Source: Hymenobacter actinosclerus (lineage in GTDB: Bacteria; Bacteroidota; Bacteroidia; Cytophagales; Hymenobacteraceae). From it: a DNA stretch of 64,000 bases. The notes below the pieces were generated by a model. That model was not told the origin of the DNA. It did no database searches and saw nothing but the letters and a program-made list of their open reading frames with translations. Positions 36,528 through 45,398 of the stretch are shown piece by piece (position 1 is the stretch's first letter; every line of letters begins with the position of its first letter). The stretch is taken from positions 62,001 through 126,000 of the forward strand of contig NZ_FOHS01000004.1 in assembly GCF_900111515.1 (NCBI RefSeq). Reading direction: 5' to 3'. Position numbers and translations under genes: made by a program.

Positions 36528-36854
36528 TCAGTGCGCGCAGCCCAGGTCCTTCTCTACCAAGATAAGCAGGAATTGGTTTTCAGCCACTTCCACTTTCGTG
36601 CGCAGACTGATTTCGTCGGACCCCGCCCAGGCCGTTGCCTGCGCCGCCGGCACCAGCACCCGGATGCGGCCCGGCTCCGGGCGCAGCGTCAGGGCTGGCA
36701 CTTCGGCGTCGCGTTCCAGCGAGTACCGTAGCTGCCCGGCCGCACCCGGTCCCAGCGGCACGGCCGTTTCCAGGAGCCCGGTCCGGCCGAATTCGGCTAC
36801 CTCGGCCGAGTCGAGGCGCAGGCGCAGGGAGGTTTCATCGAGGCGGAGTTTCAT
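36528..36854 (-). CDS. DUF7009-like small protein
   Basis: A 108-residue protein starting MKLRLDETSLRLRLDSAEVA and ending LLILVEKDLGCAH, features I associate with the DUF7009 family of unknown function. The start at 36854 is preferred to one at 36899, which would add a Pro/Asn-rich stretch. The protein is mainly beta. Its place between fdhD and the molybdopterin oxidoreductase suggests a role with that enzyme, for example in maturation; this is inference from context only. Confidence 0.75.
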   Translation of the reverse strand: MKLRLDETSLRLRLDSAEVAEFGRTGLLETAVPLGPGAAGQLRYSLERDAEVPALTLRPEPGRIRVLVPAAQATAWAGSDEISLRTKVEVAENQFLLILVEKDLGCAH

Positions 36855-36897
36855 GGGCGGGGTTTTGGGGTTTGGCGAGAGATTGTTCTGCTGGTGC

Positions 36898-37001
36898 ACC
36901 CCACCCCCGGCCCCTCCCCTCCGGGAGAGGGGTGCCAGACGCGAGTGTAACCACTCGTTGAACGCACCCCTCTCCCGGAGGGGAGGGGCCGGGGGTGGGG
37001 T
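36898..37001. repeat. G+C-rich perfect inverted repeat overlapping the fdhD stop codon
   Basis: Arms at 36898-36934 and 36965-37001 are perfectly complementary over 37 bp (left arm begins ACCCCACCCCCGGCCCCTCC), with a 30-nt loop. The right arm reaches into the TAA stop of fdhD (37001-37003, minus strand), so the element fills the operon gap between fdhD and the DUF7009-like gene. Confidence 0.92.
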
Positions 37002-37858
37002 TACCCAATCCGCTCGGGGTGGGTGTAGATGTTAAACCGCTGCTGGCGCACGAAGCCGCAGAGCGTGAGGCCAAAATCGTGGGCGGCGGATACGGCCAGG
37101 GAGGAGGGTGCGCCCACGGCGGCCATCACGGGGATGCCGGCCACGGCCGCCTTCTGCACCAGCTCGAACGAGGCCCGGCCGCTGACCAGCAGCACCGCCT
37201 GGTGCAGCGGCAGCTGACCGGCGAGCAGCGCGGCCCCTATCACCTTGTCGAGGGCGTTGTGGCGGCCTACGTCTTCGCGCAGCAGCAGCAGCTCGCCGCT
37301 GGCCGAAAACAGGGCCGCCGCGTGCAGGCCGCCGGTTTGCTCGAACAGCTCCTGGGCCTGGCGCTGCCGCTCGGGCAGGGCATGAATCACGGCGATGGGC
37401 ACTTGCAGCCCGCCGGCGGGCAGGCGCGGGCAGCCGGCGGCGTGTACGGCAGCAATGCTGGTTTTGCCGCACACGCCGCAGCTGCTGCTGGTGTAGAAGT
37501 GGCGCTCCAGCCGCGGCAAATCGGGCTGCACGTTGGGGGCCAGCTCGGCCCGCACTACGTTCTCGCGCTCCTCGTCCTTGCTTACGTCGGGGCAGTAGAG
37601 GATGCCCTGGAGGTCCTGGGGGCCGGTGAGCAGGCCTTCGGTGAGCAGGAAGCCGGCGGCCAGCTCGAAATCGTGGCCGGGTGTACGCATGGTGATGGCC
37701 AGCGTGCGGTACTCGCGCTGCCCCAGCGGCCCGAAGCCCACCCGGATTTCGAGCGGCTCCTCGGCGGCCAGCACGTCGGTGGCCGGCTGCACGGTGGCGC
37801 CGCGCACCTGCTGCACGGTGGCGTATTCGTAGCTGGTAGGCGGGAGCAGGGTTTGCAT
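37001..37858 (-). CDS. fdhD: FdhD, formate dehydrogenase sulfurtransferase accessory protein
   Basis: A 285-residue FdhD homologue. FdhD transfers sulfur from the cysteine desulfurase IscS to the molybdenum cofactor of formate-dehydrogenase-type enzymes. The key redox Cys pair is in SSSCGVCGKTSIAAV (about residues 126-140), and other family stretches are MRTPGHDFELAAGFLLTEGL, LREDVGRHNALDKVIGAALL and VSGRASFELVQKAAVAGIPV. The start at 37858 (MQTLLPPTSYEY) avoids a 15-residue upstream extension. It shares the strand with the DUF7009-like and YdeP-type genes, forming a likely operon despite the repeat in the gap. Confidence 0.93.
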   Translation of the reverse strand: MQTLLPPTSYEYATVQQVRGATVQPATDVLAAEEPLEIRVGFGPLGQREYRTLAITMRTPGHDFELAAGFLLTEGLLTGPQDLQGILYCPDVSKDEERENVVRAELAPNVQPDLPRLERHFYTSSSCGVCGKTSIAAVHAAGCPRLPAGGLQVPIAVIHALPERQRQAQELFEQTGGLHAAALFSASGELLLLREDVGRHNALDKVIGAALLAGQLPLHQAVLLVSGRASFELVQKAAVAGIPVMAAVGAPSSLAVSAAHDFGLTLCGFVRQQRFNIYTHPERIG

Positions 37859-37929
37859 GGCGAAGGAGGGAAGTAGAAGGCGCGCGTCAGGAAACCAACA
37901 CACGGGGTTGCCTTATGTTGCGCGGCGCA

Positions 37930-38014
37930 GTAACGCGAACTTTGTAGTTCGCGGCCCCGCACCGCTAAAGCTCCTCCAACGGCGCGGGACCGCGAACTAC
38001 AAAGTTCGCGTTAC
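37930..38014. repeat. Inverted repeat, GTAACGCGAACTTTG family, copy 2
   Basis: Perfect 25-bp arms at 37930-37954 and 37990-38014 (GTAACGCGAACTTTGTAGTT at the left end). The core is the same as in the copy at 18784-18875, with a compensated change (GCAG to GTAG) in both arms, and the loop again contains CCCCGCACC-like words. It ends 7 bases before the stop codon of the next minus-strand gene. Confidence 0.92.
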
Positions 38015-38021
38015 TCCGGCC

Positions 38022-38714
38022 CTAATAGCCTTCCTTCTGGAAGCCGAACTCGCGCAGGCGGGCCTCGGCCGTGTCGGGGTAGTTGGCTTTGAGCTGGTGG
38101 ACGAGGGCGCGCAGGGCCCGGCGCACCTGCTTTTCGGTCTGGTCTTTCTGGCCCACCTGGGTGCTGCGCTGGCCGGCGGTGTCGGTGCTCTGCTGCACCA
38201 GCTGGGCGTACTCGGTGGTCAGGGGCTGCCAGTAGGCGGTGCCGTACTTCTTTTTGTCGAAGCTGTGGGCCTTGAGGGCGGCCAGCAGCTTGGGCAGGGC
38301 CTTGGCCCGCTCGGCGCGGGCGGTGGGCAGCTGGTAGGCTTTGCCTTCCCGGATGATACCGAACTCGGGGAAGTAGGCCCGCCCCTGGTCCTGCTCGTGC
38401 TCCTCGGCCAGGTAGGCCTTCACGTAGCGCAGGTTCTTATCGAGCTGCTGGTCCAGCTCCTGGAGCCGGCGGGCCTGGGGGCTGCGCTGGTCGCCGGCGG
38501 CCTCGGCCGCGTCGCGGTTCTGGGCAAAGCTGGCGGCCAGGGCCGTGAAGTCGGCTTTGGCGAGCCACAGCAGCGCGGGCAACTCCGAAGCGGCCCAGGC
38601 ACGGGCGGCGTTGGAGGCCAGCGCGGCCAGCGGCACGGCGCTGGTGGGCAGCTGACCGATGCGTTTTTTGGTAACCGGAGCCGGGTTCAGCTCCTCCGAT
38701 TTGGGCGATAACAT
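38022..38714 (-). CDS. Uncharacterised helical protein
   Basis: A 230-residue protein I do not recognise. The start at 38714 (MLSPKSEELNPAPVTKKRIG) is chosen over one at 38795, which would read through the repeat-rich upstream DNA. It is mostly helical and rich in Ala, Gln and charged residues (QARRLQELDQQLDKNLRYVK, RALRALVHQLKANYPDTAEA), with no signal peptide or membrane segment. The C terminus LREFGFQKEGY is aromatic. It stands alone between two repeat elements. Confidence 0.65.
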   Translation of the reverse strand: MLSPKSEELNPAPVTKKRIGQLPTSAVPLAALASNAARAWAASELPALLWLAKADFTALAASFAQNRDAAEAAGDQRSPQARRLQELDQQLDKNLRYVKAYLAEEHEQDQGRAYFPEFGIIREGKAYQLPTARAERAKALPKLLAALKAHSFDKKKYGTAYWQPLTTEYAQLVQQSTDTAGQRSTQVGQKDQTEKQVRRALRALVHQLKANYPDTAEARLREFGFQKEGY

Positions 38715-38749
38715 AAAACGGGAATAAGGGTGAATGACGCGCCTAATGT

Positions 38750-39000
38750 ATTGATTTGTCGGCAACTCCCGCCACTTCCCCCGACCCTTATCCAATCGTT
38801 TATTTCCTTCCCCACCTTCCGGGAGCCCTCCACCAATCGTTTAGCTCCTCCCGGAAGGCCCGGGAAGGCAAAACCAATCGTTGGAAAGCTCCCGGAACGC
38901 CCGGGAGCCTCCCCCCAATTGCAGGAAAGCTCCCCCACCTTCCGGGAGCCTTCCAACGATTGGTGGAAGCCTCCCGGAAAGTGGGGGAGCAGGTAACCGA
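38750..39000. repeat. Mosaic of short direct and inverted repeats
   Basis: This stretch upstream of the 230-residue gene is built from recurring words: CCAATCGTTTA twice, AACCAATCGTTGGAA with its complement TTCCAACGATTGG, CCACCTTCCGGGAGCC twice, and several CTCCCGGAA / TTCCGGGAG copies in both orientations. All six frames are partly open because of the composition, but no frame looks like a conserved protein. It resembles a decayed tandem array. Confidence 0.7.
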
Positions 39001-39516
39001 AGGATTCTGACCGGGCCGGCCGGCGAACCGCTTCCTAAGCAGCGCCGGTCGCCAGCGTCGTATCGGGCGGCATGTTGCCCGTGGCTATCAGGTGCGCTAG
39101 TGACTCCTGTTTCGTCACAGCTTGCCGGGGGATTTGTCGGCCGCTTCCAGTGTGGTACTCCTGCTGCCCCAGCGGCCCAAACGCCAATTAGCTACTACTG
39201 GGGACGGCAACGGCTGGCACTATTGAGACCACCAGACCTATATAGAGACGCAATAGTCGGAGTCTAGTTGTTACTGATATTGACCAGCGCATAATATCAG
39301 TAAACGAAGGAACTCCGGCTATTGTGTCTCTATGACGAGGTGCACTGTTCACGAAACCGCTATAGTAGGCTTTTATACTGTATGGACAATACCTTCAATT
39401 GAATTCGAATCATATATCAAGCGGCTCTTCGACGGCCATTACACTGAATTATTTTCGCTACATCTACCCTTGCATATATACGGGATAGTGTTTGGTTTTC
39501 AAATCTAGAATGGAGA
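39001..39516. other. Gene-free interval with a nested hairpin and falling G+C
   Basis: No gene is seen here. From about 39240 the DNA turns A+T-rich, continuing into the next gene. It contains the nested inverted repeat at 39242-39333. Confidence 0.5.
39242..39333. repeat. Nested inverted repeat, AGAGACGCA family
   Basis: Outer arms at 39242-39263 (ATAGAGACGCAATAGTCGGAGT, 22 bp) and 39312-39333 pair with a few mismatches. Inner arms TTACTGATATT (39271-39281) and AATATCAGTAA (39293-39303) pair perfectly. The TAGAGACGCA word is shared with the element at 43205-43304. Confidence 0.85.
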
Positions 39517-40368
39517 CTAATTTCTATACTTTAAGTTGCTAGAATTTATATATCCATAAAAACCATTAGTGTAAACCAAAAAGTATTCCCCTGAATGATT
39601 AGGTAACCTGCTTATGACTTGTATGTTACTTTTAGGAGGTATTATAGTTATGGATTTATTCCTGTTTGGATACATATATAGTTGACTTACCTCTACAGTT
39701 TCATCCGTGTATATTATTTCGGGGCCCGGTCCAGACGAATTTTTTTTTCCTGTTACCAAATACACAAAGTGCGTTAATCTATTATTGGATAGTTCCGTGT
39801 ACTCGCTTGAATATTTTTCATTACTTTCTTCTAATTCTGGTTCGTTATTATAGTCCTCTTCAATATATTCTTGTAATTCGTATTCTGTGGGCTTCTTTTT
39901 TATATTAATCCCGTAGACAGGTGAAGATGTGTCAGAGTCAACACTTGTAGTTGTCTGGATTACATAATTGGTTCCAATATATGTTGAGACTATATAACCA
40001 TCTTTAGCTTCTGAAGAAATCCTATTCATTTTATAACTTATGATTTTATTTTTAATTATATTAAAATGTTCTTTGTATACTGTTTGATATGATAGTTGAC
40101 TATTATAGCCATCAGCAGTTAAGAGCTTTATAAAGGCTTTTGAATAATTACTATAATACTGCTTTCCAAATGACCAAGTTGTAGTGCTATAACTTTCCTG
40201 AGTTTCCTCCGATGCATCGTTGAATTGCCATCCTTTTGATGATAAATAGGTATTAGCTGATTCTATATCCTTACTTCTTATAATAATTAACTCATCTAGT
40301 GATAGATATTGAGCATTAACAGCCGTGGTAGATGCCAAGAAGAAAGCCAATAATGATGCGTTTTTCAT
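39517..40368 (-). CDS. A+T-rich orphan gene for a secreted protein
   Basis: A 283-residue exported protein that I do not recognise. The start at 40368 gives a signal peptide (MKNASLLAFFLASTTAVNAQ). The mature part is rich in Ser, Asn, Tyr, Glu and Thr, with an acidic stretch (EEDYNNEPELEESNEKYSSE). The C-terminal 60 residues (KSITIIPPKSNIQVISRLPN, YFLVYTNGFYGYINSSNLKY) look like a bacterial SH3-type domain. By eye its G+C content is about one third, far below the rest of the window, and codons ending in A or T dominate. This points to recent transfer or an orphan gene under different constraint. It lies downstream of nrdA behind a hairpin terminator. Confidence 0.7.
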   Translation of the reverse strand: MKNASLLAFFLASTTAVNAQYLSLDELIIIRSKDIESANTYLSSKGWQFNDASEETQESYSTTTWSFGKQYYSNYSKAFIKLLTADGYNSQLSYQTVYKEHFNIIKNKIISYKMNRISSEAKDGYIVSTYIGTNYVIQTTTSVDSDTSSPVYGINIKKKPTEYELQEYIEEDYNNEPELEESNEKYSSEYTELSNNRLTHFVYLVTGKKNSSGPGPEIIYTDETVEVSQLYMYPNRNKSITIIPPKSNIQVISRLPNHSGEYFLVYTNGFYGYINSSNLKYRN

Positions 40369-40383
40369 ATAAAAAAGACATAA

Positions 40384-40421
40384 AATTGGCTGTTTATTCA
40401 TTTAAGTATAAACAGCCAATT
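40384..40421 (-). terminator. Terminator hairpin downstream of nrdA
   Basis: A perfect 13-bp stem (AATTGGCTGTTTA at 40384-40396, TAAACAGCCAATT at 40409-40421) with a 12-nt loop. On the minus strand it is followed by TTTTATG. It lies 20 bases after the nrdA stop. Confidence 0.75.
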
Positions 40422-40440
40422 CGGACCAAATGATAGTTTC

Positions 40441-42822
40441 TTACGAACCGCAGGCCTCGCAGCCTTCCGGATCGTCCAGGGAGCAGGCCATGTCGGAGGC
40501 GTTCTGGGCCGATACGTTGAGCGGCTCCAGGGTCTCGGCGGCCTGCTTCTGCACCGTGAACTTGATGGCGTCGGCGGCGGCTTTGGTGCGCAGGTAGTAC
40601 ATGCCCGTTTTCAGGCCCTTCTTCCAGCTGTGGAAGTGCATGCTCGTGAGCTTGCCGAAGTTCACGTTCAGCACGTGCAGGTTCAGGCTCTGGCTCTGGC
40701 AGATGTAGGCGCCCCGGTCGGCCGACATGTCGATGATGCGGCGCTGGGAAATCTCCCACACCGTTTTGTACAGGTCCTTGATGTGCTGCGGGATGCTCGG
40801 GATGTCCTGCACCGAGCCGTTGGCGGCAATGATGGCCGTCTTCATCTGCTCGTTCCAGAGGCCTAGCTTAATCAGGTCCTTGAGCAGGTGCTTATTCACC
40901 ACCATAAACTCGCCTGAGAGCACCCGGCGCACGTAAATGTTGCTCGTGTAGGGCTCAAACGACTCGTTGTTGCCCAGAATCTGGGCGGTGCTGGCCGTGG
41001 GCATGGGGGCCACCAGCAGCGAGTTGCGCGCGCCGTGCTCCATCACCTCGGCCCGCAGCGCGTCCCAGTCCCAGCGGCCCGAGTCGGGCGTTACGCCCCA
41101 GAGGTCGAACTGGAACTTGCCCTCGCTCAGGGGCGAGCCGGGGAAGGTTTCGTAGTGGCCGTCGCGCTTGGCCAGGTCCTTGGAGGCCGTCATGGCCGCG
41201 AAGTACAGCGTCTCGAAGATGTCCTTGTTCAGGCCGGTGGCTTCGTCGCTCTCGAAGGGCATGCGCAGGGCAATGAACGTATCGGCCAGCCCCTGCACGC
41301 CCAGCCCGATGGGGCGGTGGCGGCGGTTGCTGCGCTCGGCCTCGGGCACGGGGTAGTAGTTGATGTCGATGACCTTGTTCAGGTTCAGCGTAGCGTGGTA
41401 GGTTACCTCGTAGAGCTTCTGGTGGTCGAAGAACAGGTTGCCGGCCTCGTCGGGGCGCACGTAGCGGGGCAGGGCCAGCGAGGCGAGGTTGCAGACCGCA
41501 ATTTCGTGCTCGTCGGTGTACTCCATAATCTCGGTGCAGAGGTTGGAGCTCTTGATGGTACCGAGGTTCTGCTGGTTGCTCTTGCCGTTGGCAGCGTCCT
41601 TGAACAGCATGTAGGGCGTGCCCGTCTCGGTCTGGCTTTCCAGAATGGCGAACCACAGCTCCTGGGCCTTGATGGTGCGGCGGCCCTTGCCCTCGCGCTC
41701 GTACTTGAGGTAGAGCTTCTCGAACTCGGCGCCGTGGCTGGTGTCGAGGCCCGGGCACTCGTGGGGGCACATCAGCGTCCAGTCGCCGTTGGCTTCCACC
41801 CGCTTCATGAACAAATCGGGCGTCCAGAGGGCGTAAAACAGGTCGCGGGCGCGCATTTCCTCCTTGCCGTGGTTTTTCTTGAGGTCGAGGAAGTCGAAGA
41901 TGTCGGCGTGCCAGGGTTCGAGGTAGATGGCGAAGGCGCCCTTGCGCTTGCCCCCGCCCTGGTCGACGTAGCGGGCGGTGTCGTTGAACACCTTGAGCAT
42001 GGGCACGAGGCCGTTGGAGGTGCCGTTGGTGCCCTTGATGTAGGTGCCGGTGGCGCGCACGTTGTGCACGGCCAGCCCGATGCCGCCGGCGCTCTGCGAA
42101 ATCAGGGCGCAGTTTTTCAGCGTGTCATAGATGCCGTCGATGGAGTCGTCCTTCATCGTGAGCAGGAAGCAGGAGCTGAGCTGGGGCTTGGGCGTGCCGG
42201 CGTTAAAGAGCGTGGGCGTGGCGTGGGTAAACCACCGCTCGCTCATCAGCTCGTAGGTTTCGATGGCAGCAGCAATGTCGTGCTTATGAATGCCCACGGC
42301 CACGCGCATGAGCATGTGCTGGGGCCGCTCGACTACCTTGCCATCGAGCCGCAGCAGGTAGCTGCGCTCCAGGGTCTTGAAGCCGAAGTAGTCGTAGTTG
42401 TAGTCGCGGTCGTAGATAATGGCCGAATCGAGCGTCGCCGCGTTGGCGTGCACGATTTCCCACACGTCCTGGGCCACGAGCGAGGCGTTTTCGCCCGTTT
42501 TGGGGTCCTCGTAGGTGTGCAGCCGCTTCATGGTGCTGCTGAACGACTTGCTGGTCACCTTGTGCAGGTTGCTCACGGCAATGCGGGCGGCCAGGATGGC
42601 GTAGTCGGGGTGCTTGGTGGTGAGCGAGGCGGCGGTTTCGGCGGCCAGGTTGTCGAGCTCCACAGTCGTTACGCCGTCGTAGATGCCGTCAATTACCTTT
42701 TTAGCCACCTCAATCGGGGCCACGAAGTTCATGTTCAGGCCGTAGCAGAGCTTTTCGATGCGGGCCGTAACCTTGTCGAACTTCACGGATTCGCGGCGGC
42801 CGTCGCGCTTGAGTACCAACAT
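40441..42822 (-). CDS. nrdA: Ribonucleoside-diphosphate reductase alpha subunit (class Ia)
   Basis: The 793-residue large subunit of class Ia ribonucleotide reductase, which with NrdB makes deoxyribonucleotides. An N-terminal ATP-cone ([20 protein letters not shown] to about residue 95) gives allosteric activity control. The active-site stretch is [20 protein letters not shown] (Asn, Cys and Glu of the NxCxE motif, plus the partner Cys). The C-terminal CEACGS supplies the Cys pair that passes electrons from thioredoxin or glutaredoxin. nrdB lies 4 kb away on the same strand, separated by two T9SS cargo genes, so the subunits are not in one operon. A DnaA-box-like sequence is at 42996-43004, upstream of the start. 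Confidence 0.95.
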   Translation of the reverse strand: MLVLKRDGRRESVKFDKVTARIEKLCYGLNMNFVAPIEVAKKVIDGIYDGVTTVELDNLAAETAASLTTKHPDYAILAARIAVSNLHKVTSKSFSSTMKRLHTYEDPKTGENASLVAQDVWEIVHANAATLDSAIIYDRDYNYDYFGFKTLERSYLLRLDGKVVERPQHMLMRVAVGIHKHDIAAAIETYELMSERWFTHATPTLFNAGTPKPQLSSCFLLTMKDDSIDGIYDTLKNCALISQSAGGIGLAVHNVRATGTYIKGTNGTSNGLVPMLKVFNDTARYVDQGGGKRKGAFAIYLEPWHADIFDFLDLKKNHGKEEMRARDLFYALWTPDLFMKRVEANGDWTLMCPHECPGLDTSHGAEFEKLYLKYEREGKGRRTIKAQELWFAILESQTETGTPYMLFKDAANGKSNQQNLGTIKSSNLCTEIMEYTDEHEIAVCNLASLALPRYVRPDEAGNLFFDHQKLYEVTYHATLNLNKVIDINYYPVPEAERSNRRHRPIGLGVQGLADTFIALRMPFESDEATGLNKDIFETLYFAAMTASKDLAKRDGHYETFPGSPLSEGKFQFDLWGVTPDSGRWDWDALRAEVMEHGARNSLLVAPMPTASTAQILGNNESFEPYTSNIYVRRVLSGEFMVVNKHLLKDLIKLGLWNEQMKTAIIAANGSVQDIPSIPQHIKDLYKTVWEISQRRIIDMSADRGAYICQSQSLNLHVLNVNFGKLTSMHFHSWKKGLKTGMYYLRTKAAADAIKFTVQKQAAETLEPLNVSAQNASDMACSLDDPEGCEACGS

Positions 42823-42995
42823 AAGCGTACTGATTGAGGTGAGGAGGAGTAGAAAGAGGCCCCGGCTACCCGCTGGAAGGCGGCTAGCCGAGGCGTGGAG
42901 TTGGGTTCAGCTGGCCCGGCCAAGTGGTCGGACCCAGGCATTGATACCGGAAGATATTTCTATCTGGCGTGTAGGACAAACCTTCTTTTCAGAAG

Positions 42996-43004
42996 TTTTC
43001 CACA
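42996..43004 (+). promoter_or_regulatory. DnaA-box-like site upstream of nrdA
   Basis: TTTTCCACA fits the DnaA-box consensus TTWTNCACA and lies about 174 bp before the nrdA start. A single site could occur by chance; it is noted because three boxes also precede nrdB. The gap 42823-43318 otherwise holds a terminator and a repeat but no gene. Confidence 0.35.
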
Positions 43005-43158
43005 TATGCCTAAAACAGTGCAGTTCAGGCGGTTTTTGGCGTTTGCCTTTTGCTATATAGAAGCGTCGCCAACCGAAAATTGGAGTTGGCGGATTGCCGC
43101 CGATGTGGTATCAAAGCAGAGCCGGTCGTTGCGCCGGATGCTCCAGGGCCCAAACAAA

Positions 43159-43203
43159 AGCCCGGCTTCCTCCCGAACAGTACGTTCAGCAGAAAGCCGG
43201 GCT
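43159..43203 (-). terminator. Terminator downstream of the CotH-like gene
   Basis: Stem AGCCCGGCTT (43159-43168) with AAGCCGGGCT (43194-43203). On the minus strand it is followed by TTTTGTTTG, a typical T-rich run. Confidence 0.65.
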
Positions 43204-43204
43204 G

Positions 43205-43304
43205 ATGTAGCGACGCATCCTTGCGACGGCCCGTTGAACGAAACCGTTGAACGGTCAGACGCAACAACGATGCGCCCGACGAGACGCAAAGATGCGTCTC
43301 TACA
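43205..43304. repeat. Imperfect inverted repeat, AGAGACGCA family
   Basis: The left arm ATGTAGCGACGCATCCTTGC and right arm GAGACGCAAAGATGCGTCTC (then TAC) are approximately complementary. The right arm itself is a small palindrome (GAGACGCA / TGCGTCTC). Inner words GTTGAACG / CGTTGAAC also repeat. Confidence 0.7.
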
Positions 43305-43318
43305 CCAAACGAATGGGC

Positions 43319-45040
43319 TTAGTTGATAACTACCCGGGCCGTGCGGGGCGCCAGCTGACCGCTGGCACTCAGGGTAGCCAGGTACAGGCCCTTGGGCAGC
43401 TGGCGCACATCGAGGCGGGGCTTAGAGCCGCGCAGCGTGGTTTGCAGCACCAGCCGGCCGGTCAGGTCGCGCAGCGTCAGCTCCGTTGGGCCGGTTGCGC
43501 CGGTTTCCACCGTAATAACGTCGCTGCTGGGGTTGGGGTACAGCATGAGACGGTTGGCGGCAGCCACCGGAGTCGCCGTTATAATGTCGAAGGGTGCCCC
43601 AAAGGTGGCATCGAGGAAGCGCAGCCGGTTGGCCAGCCAGTTGGCAGTGTAGTCGAGCTGGGTGTTCATCTCGGCCGGCGCGAAGCCGGTCCAGGCCAGC
43701 TGCTCCCGCTCGTACACGGCGTTGCGCTGCAGCAGGTCCTGGTTGGCCCGGAACTTATCCAGAATGTGCTCCTCGGTAATAATGGTCTGGCGCAGCTCGG
43801 CCCAGCGGGTACGCAGCGTGGCCCGGAAGCCGTTGGCCGTGCGGTCCTGCCACAGCCGGTCGTAGAAGCCGTTGGAGAGCAGGTCGTTGGTTACGTTCAC
43901 GTTCGAGCCGTCCCAGCCATTGCCAAATACGCCGTCCAGGTCCCAGGGCACGTAGAAGTAGGGCTCGCCCTGCTTGTAGCGGGCAATGTAGAGGTTTTTG
44001 CCCCGGTTATCGTCGGCCCGCAGCAGGTTCATAAACAGGTAGTAGTCCACCGCGTTTCGCAGGTTGAACTTCTGCTGGTAGGTGGCCAGAAACTCCCGCT
44101 CGGGGCTGTTGCGCACGAAGCCTACGAACCCGTGCAGGTTGGTCCAGTCGATTTTTTCGTCGGGGTGCTTGTACTCGAAGCCGCCCCAGGTTTCGGAGCC
44201 GTTGTCGAAGTCGGGCAGGCCGCTGAACGTCACGGCCGGGCCCCAGTCGTCGCCCTTGTACAGCTCGCCGGTAATGCCGTTGCTGTACTTTTTCAGCTTG
44301 AGCTGCTTGCGGTCAACCCGTTCGGTGAGGGCGTAGATGCCCCGGTAGGCGCCGTTCACGAACACCTCCACGTACTGCAGGGCAATGCCGCTCTTGGCCT
44401 CGGGCTCCTGGGCCAGGTAGGTGGGCTGGTGGATTTCCTGCCACAGCTCGTGGCTGCTTTTGTTGCGCACCCGCAGCGGCTCGTTGTAAAGGGCCTGCAG
44501 GTTGTACTTGTTGTCGGAGCGCATGCCCAGCAGCCGCACATCGCGCGACTTGTCCCCCGTGCTGTCCTGCCAGAAGCTCAGCTCGTACGATTTCTTGGGG
44601 TAGGTCTGCGAGAAGCCGCCGCGGTACTCAATGCCCAGATCGGCCGTCAGCGTCTGGCCGCTGCCGTCCACCAGCGTCAGTTTGGCCGCAATGCTGGGCG
44701 TGTCCTGAATGGAGTCGCGGGTGCTAACGCTCAGAATGGGCAGGTCGGTAAAGTACACCGCATACCGGGTGCCATCGTACGCGGCCTCGTAGCCGGTCCG
44801 GGTCGTCGGTGTTTGCAGGGGCTTCGTGAAGGTGTACGTCTGATCGAGGGTCAGATGGCTGTTCTGCTCACCAGACTCTATCTGCAGATCGACTGGTTTC
44901 TTGTTAACCAGAATCAAATGCTTCTGCGCATCTACATTATAGTAGGCCGGCGCCAGCGTCAGCGTATCGGCCCGGCCCGGCAGGGCGGCCAGCAGCCCAC
45001 TCAACGACAGAAATAAAAGAGGGGTAAGGGTTGTTCGCAC
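43319..45040 (-). CDS. CotH-kinase-like secreted protein with T9SS sorting domain
   Basis: A 573-residue exported protein. I choose the GTG at 45040 (RTTLTPLLFLSLSGLLAALP signal peptide after the first residue); a TTG at 45085 lies inside a -7-like element and is rejected. CotH family stretches include GIEYRGGFSQTYPKKSYELS, ALTERVDRKQLKLKKYS, ADDNRGKNLYIARY and VPWDLDGVFGNGWDG, the last holding the Asp residues expected to bind metal. CotH proteins are atypical protein kinases. The C terminus is a Por secretion tail (LMLYPNPSSDVITVETG to APRTARVVIN) for type IX secretion. It lies between nrdA and nrdB. Confidence 0.85.
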   Translation of the reverse strand: MRTTLTPLLFLSLSGLLAALPGRADTLTLAPAYYNVDAQKHLILVNKKPVDLQIESGEQNSHLTLDQTYTFTKPLQTPTTRTGYEAAYDGTRYAVYFTDLPILSVSTRDSIQDTPSIAAKLTLVDGSGQTLTADLGIEYRGGFSQTYPKKSYELSFWQDSTGDKSRDVRLLGMRSDNKYNLQALYNEPLRVRNKSSHELWQEIHQPTYLAQEPEAKSGIALQYVEVFVNGAYRGIYALTERVDRKQLKLKKYSNGITGELYKGDDWGPAVTFSGLPDFDNGSETWGGFEYKHPDEKIDWTNLHGFVGFVRNSPEREFLATYQQKFNLRNAVDYYLFMNLLRADDNRGKNLYIARYKQGEPYFYVPWDLDGVFGNGWDGSNVNVTNDLLSNGFYDRLWQDRTANGFRATLRTRWAELRQTIITEEHILDKFRANQDLLQRNAVYEREQLAWTGFAPAEMNTQLDYTANWLANRLRFLDATFGAPFDIITATPVAAANRLMLYPNPSSDVITVETGATGPTELTLRDLTGRLVLQTTLRGSKPRLDVRQLPKGLYLATLSASGQLAPRTARVVIN

Positions 45041-45082
45041 GCTTATATAGTTTAGCAATGAGTGAGTGTAGAAATCGGGCCG

Positions 45083-45090
45083 CAAAAGTA
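45083..45090 (-). promoter_or_regulatory. Candidate -7 element of the CotH-like gene
   Basis: TACTTTTG on the minus strand matches TAnnTTTG. The nearest TTG (45105-45107) is only 14 nt away, closer than usual, so the -33 part is uncertain. The element helps exclude the TTG start at 45085. The gap 45086-45398 is A+T-rich and otherwise shows no gene. Confidence 0.4.
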
Positions 45091-45398
45091 AGATTAAATA
45101 AAGGCAAGATGAAGGCCGGGTTACCGCTATTTTACTGAATAGTACTAATTTATTGAATCCTATATAGGTACATGAAGTATGATCGAGCTGACAACAAGAG
45201 AGTTAATGGTACTCTTCCGGCCCTGGAATGCTGAAATAAATAGCGAATGAATAATTGAATATTATTAAGAAATATTGTTATCGGAAGGTGGCGTTTGAAA
45301 AAAAGGCTTCGGGGAAGGGAATAAAAAGCCTAGTTTTATTGTCCGGCTTGTCTTTCCGGCTGTTCTTTTGCCCCATAACCAGTGCTTCACCAGGTAGT

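Noticed and set aside
45041-45085. Longer N terminus of the CotH-like protein from TTG at 45085
   Set aside because: The TTG is part of a TACTTTTG promoter element, and the signal peptide begins at the GTG at 45040.
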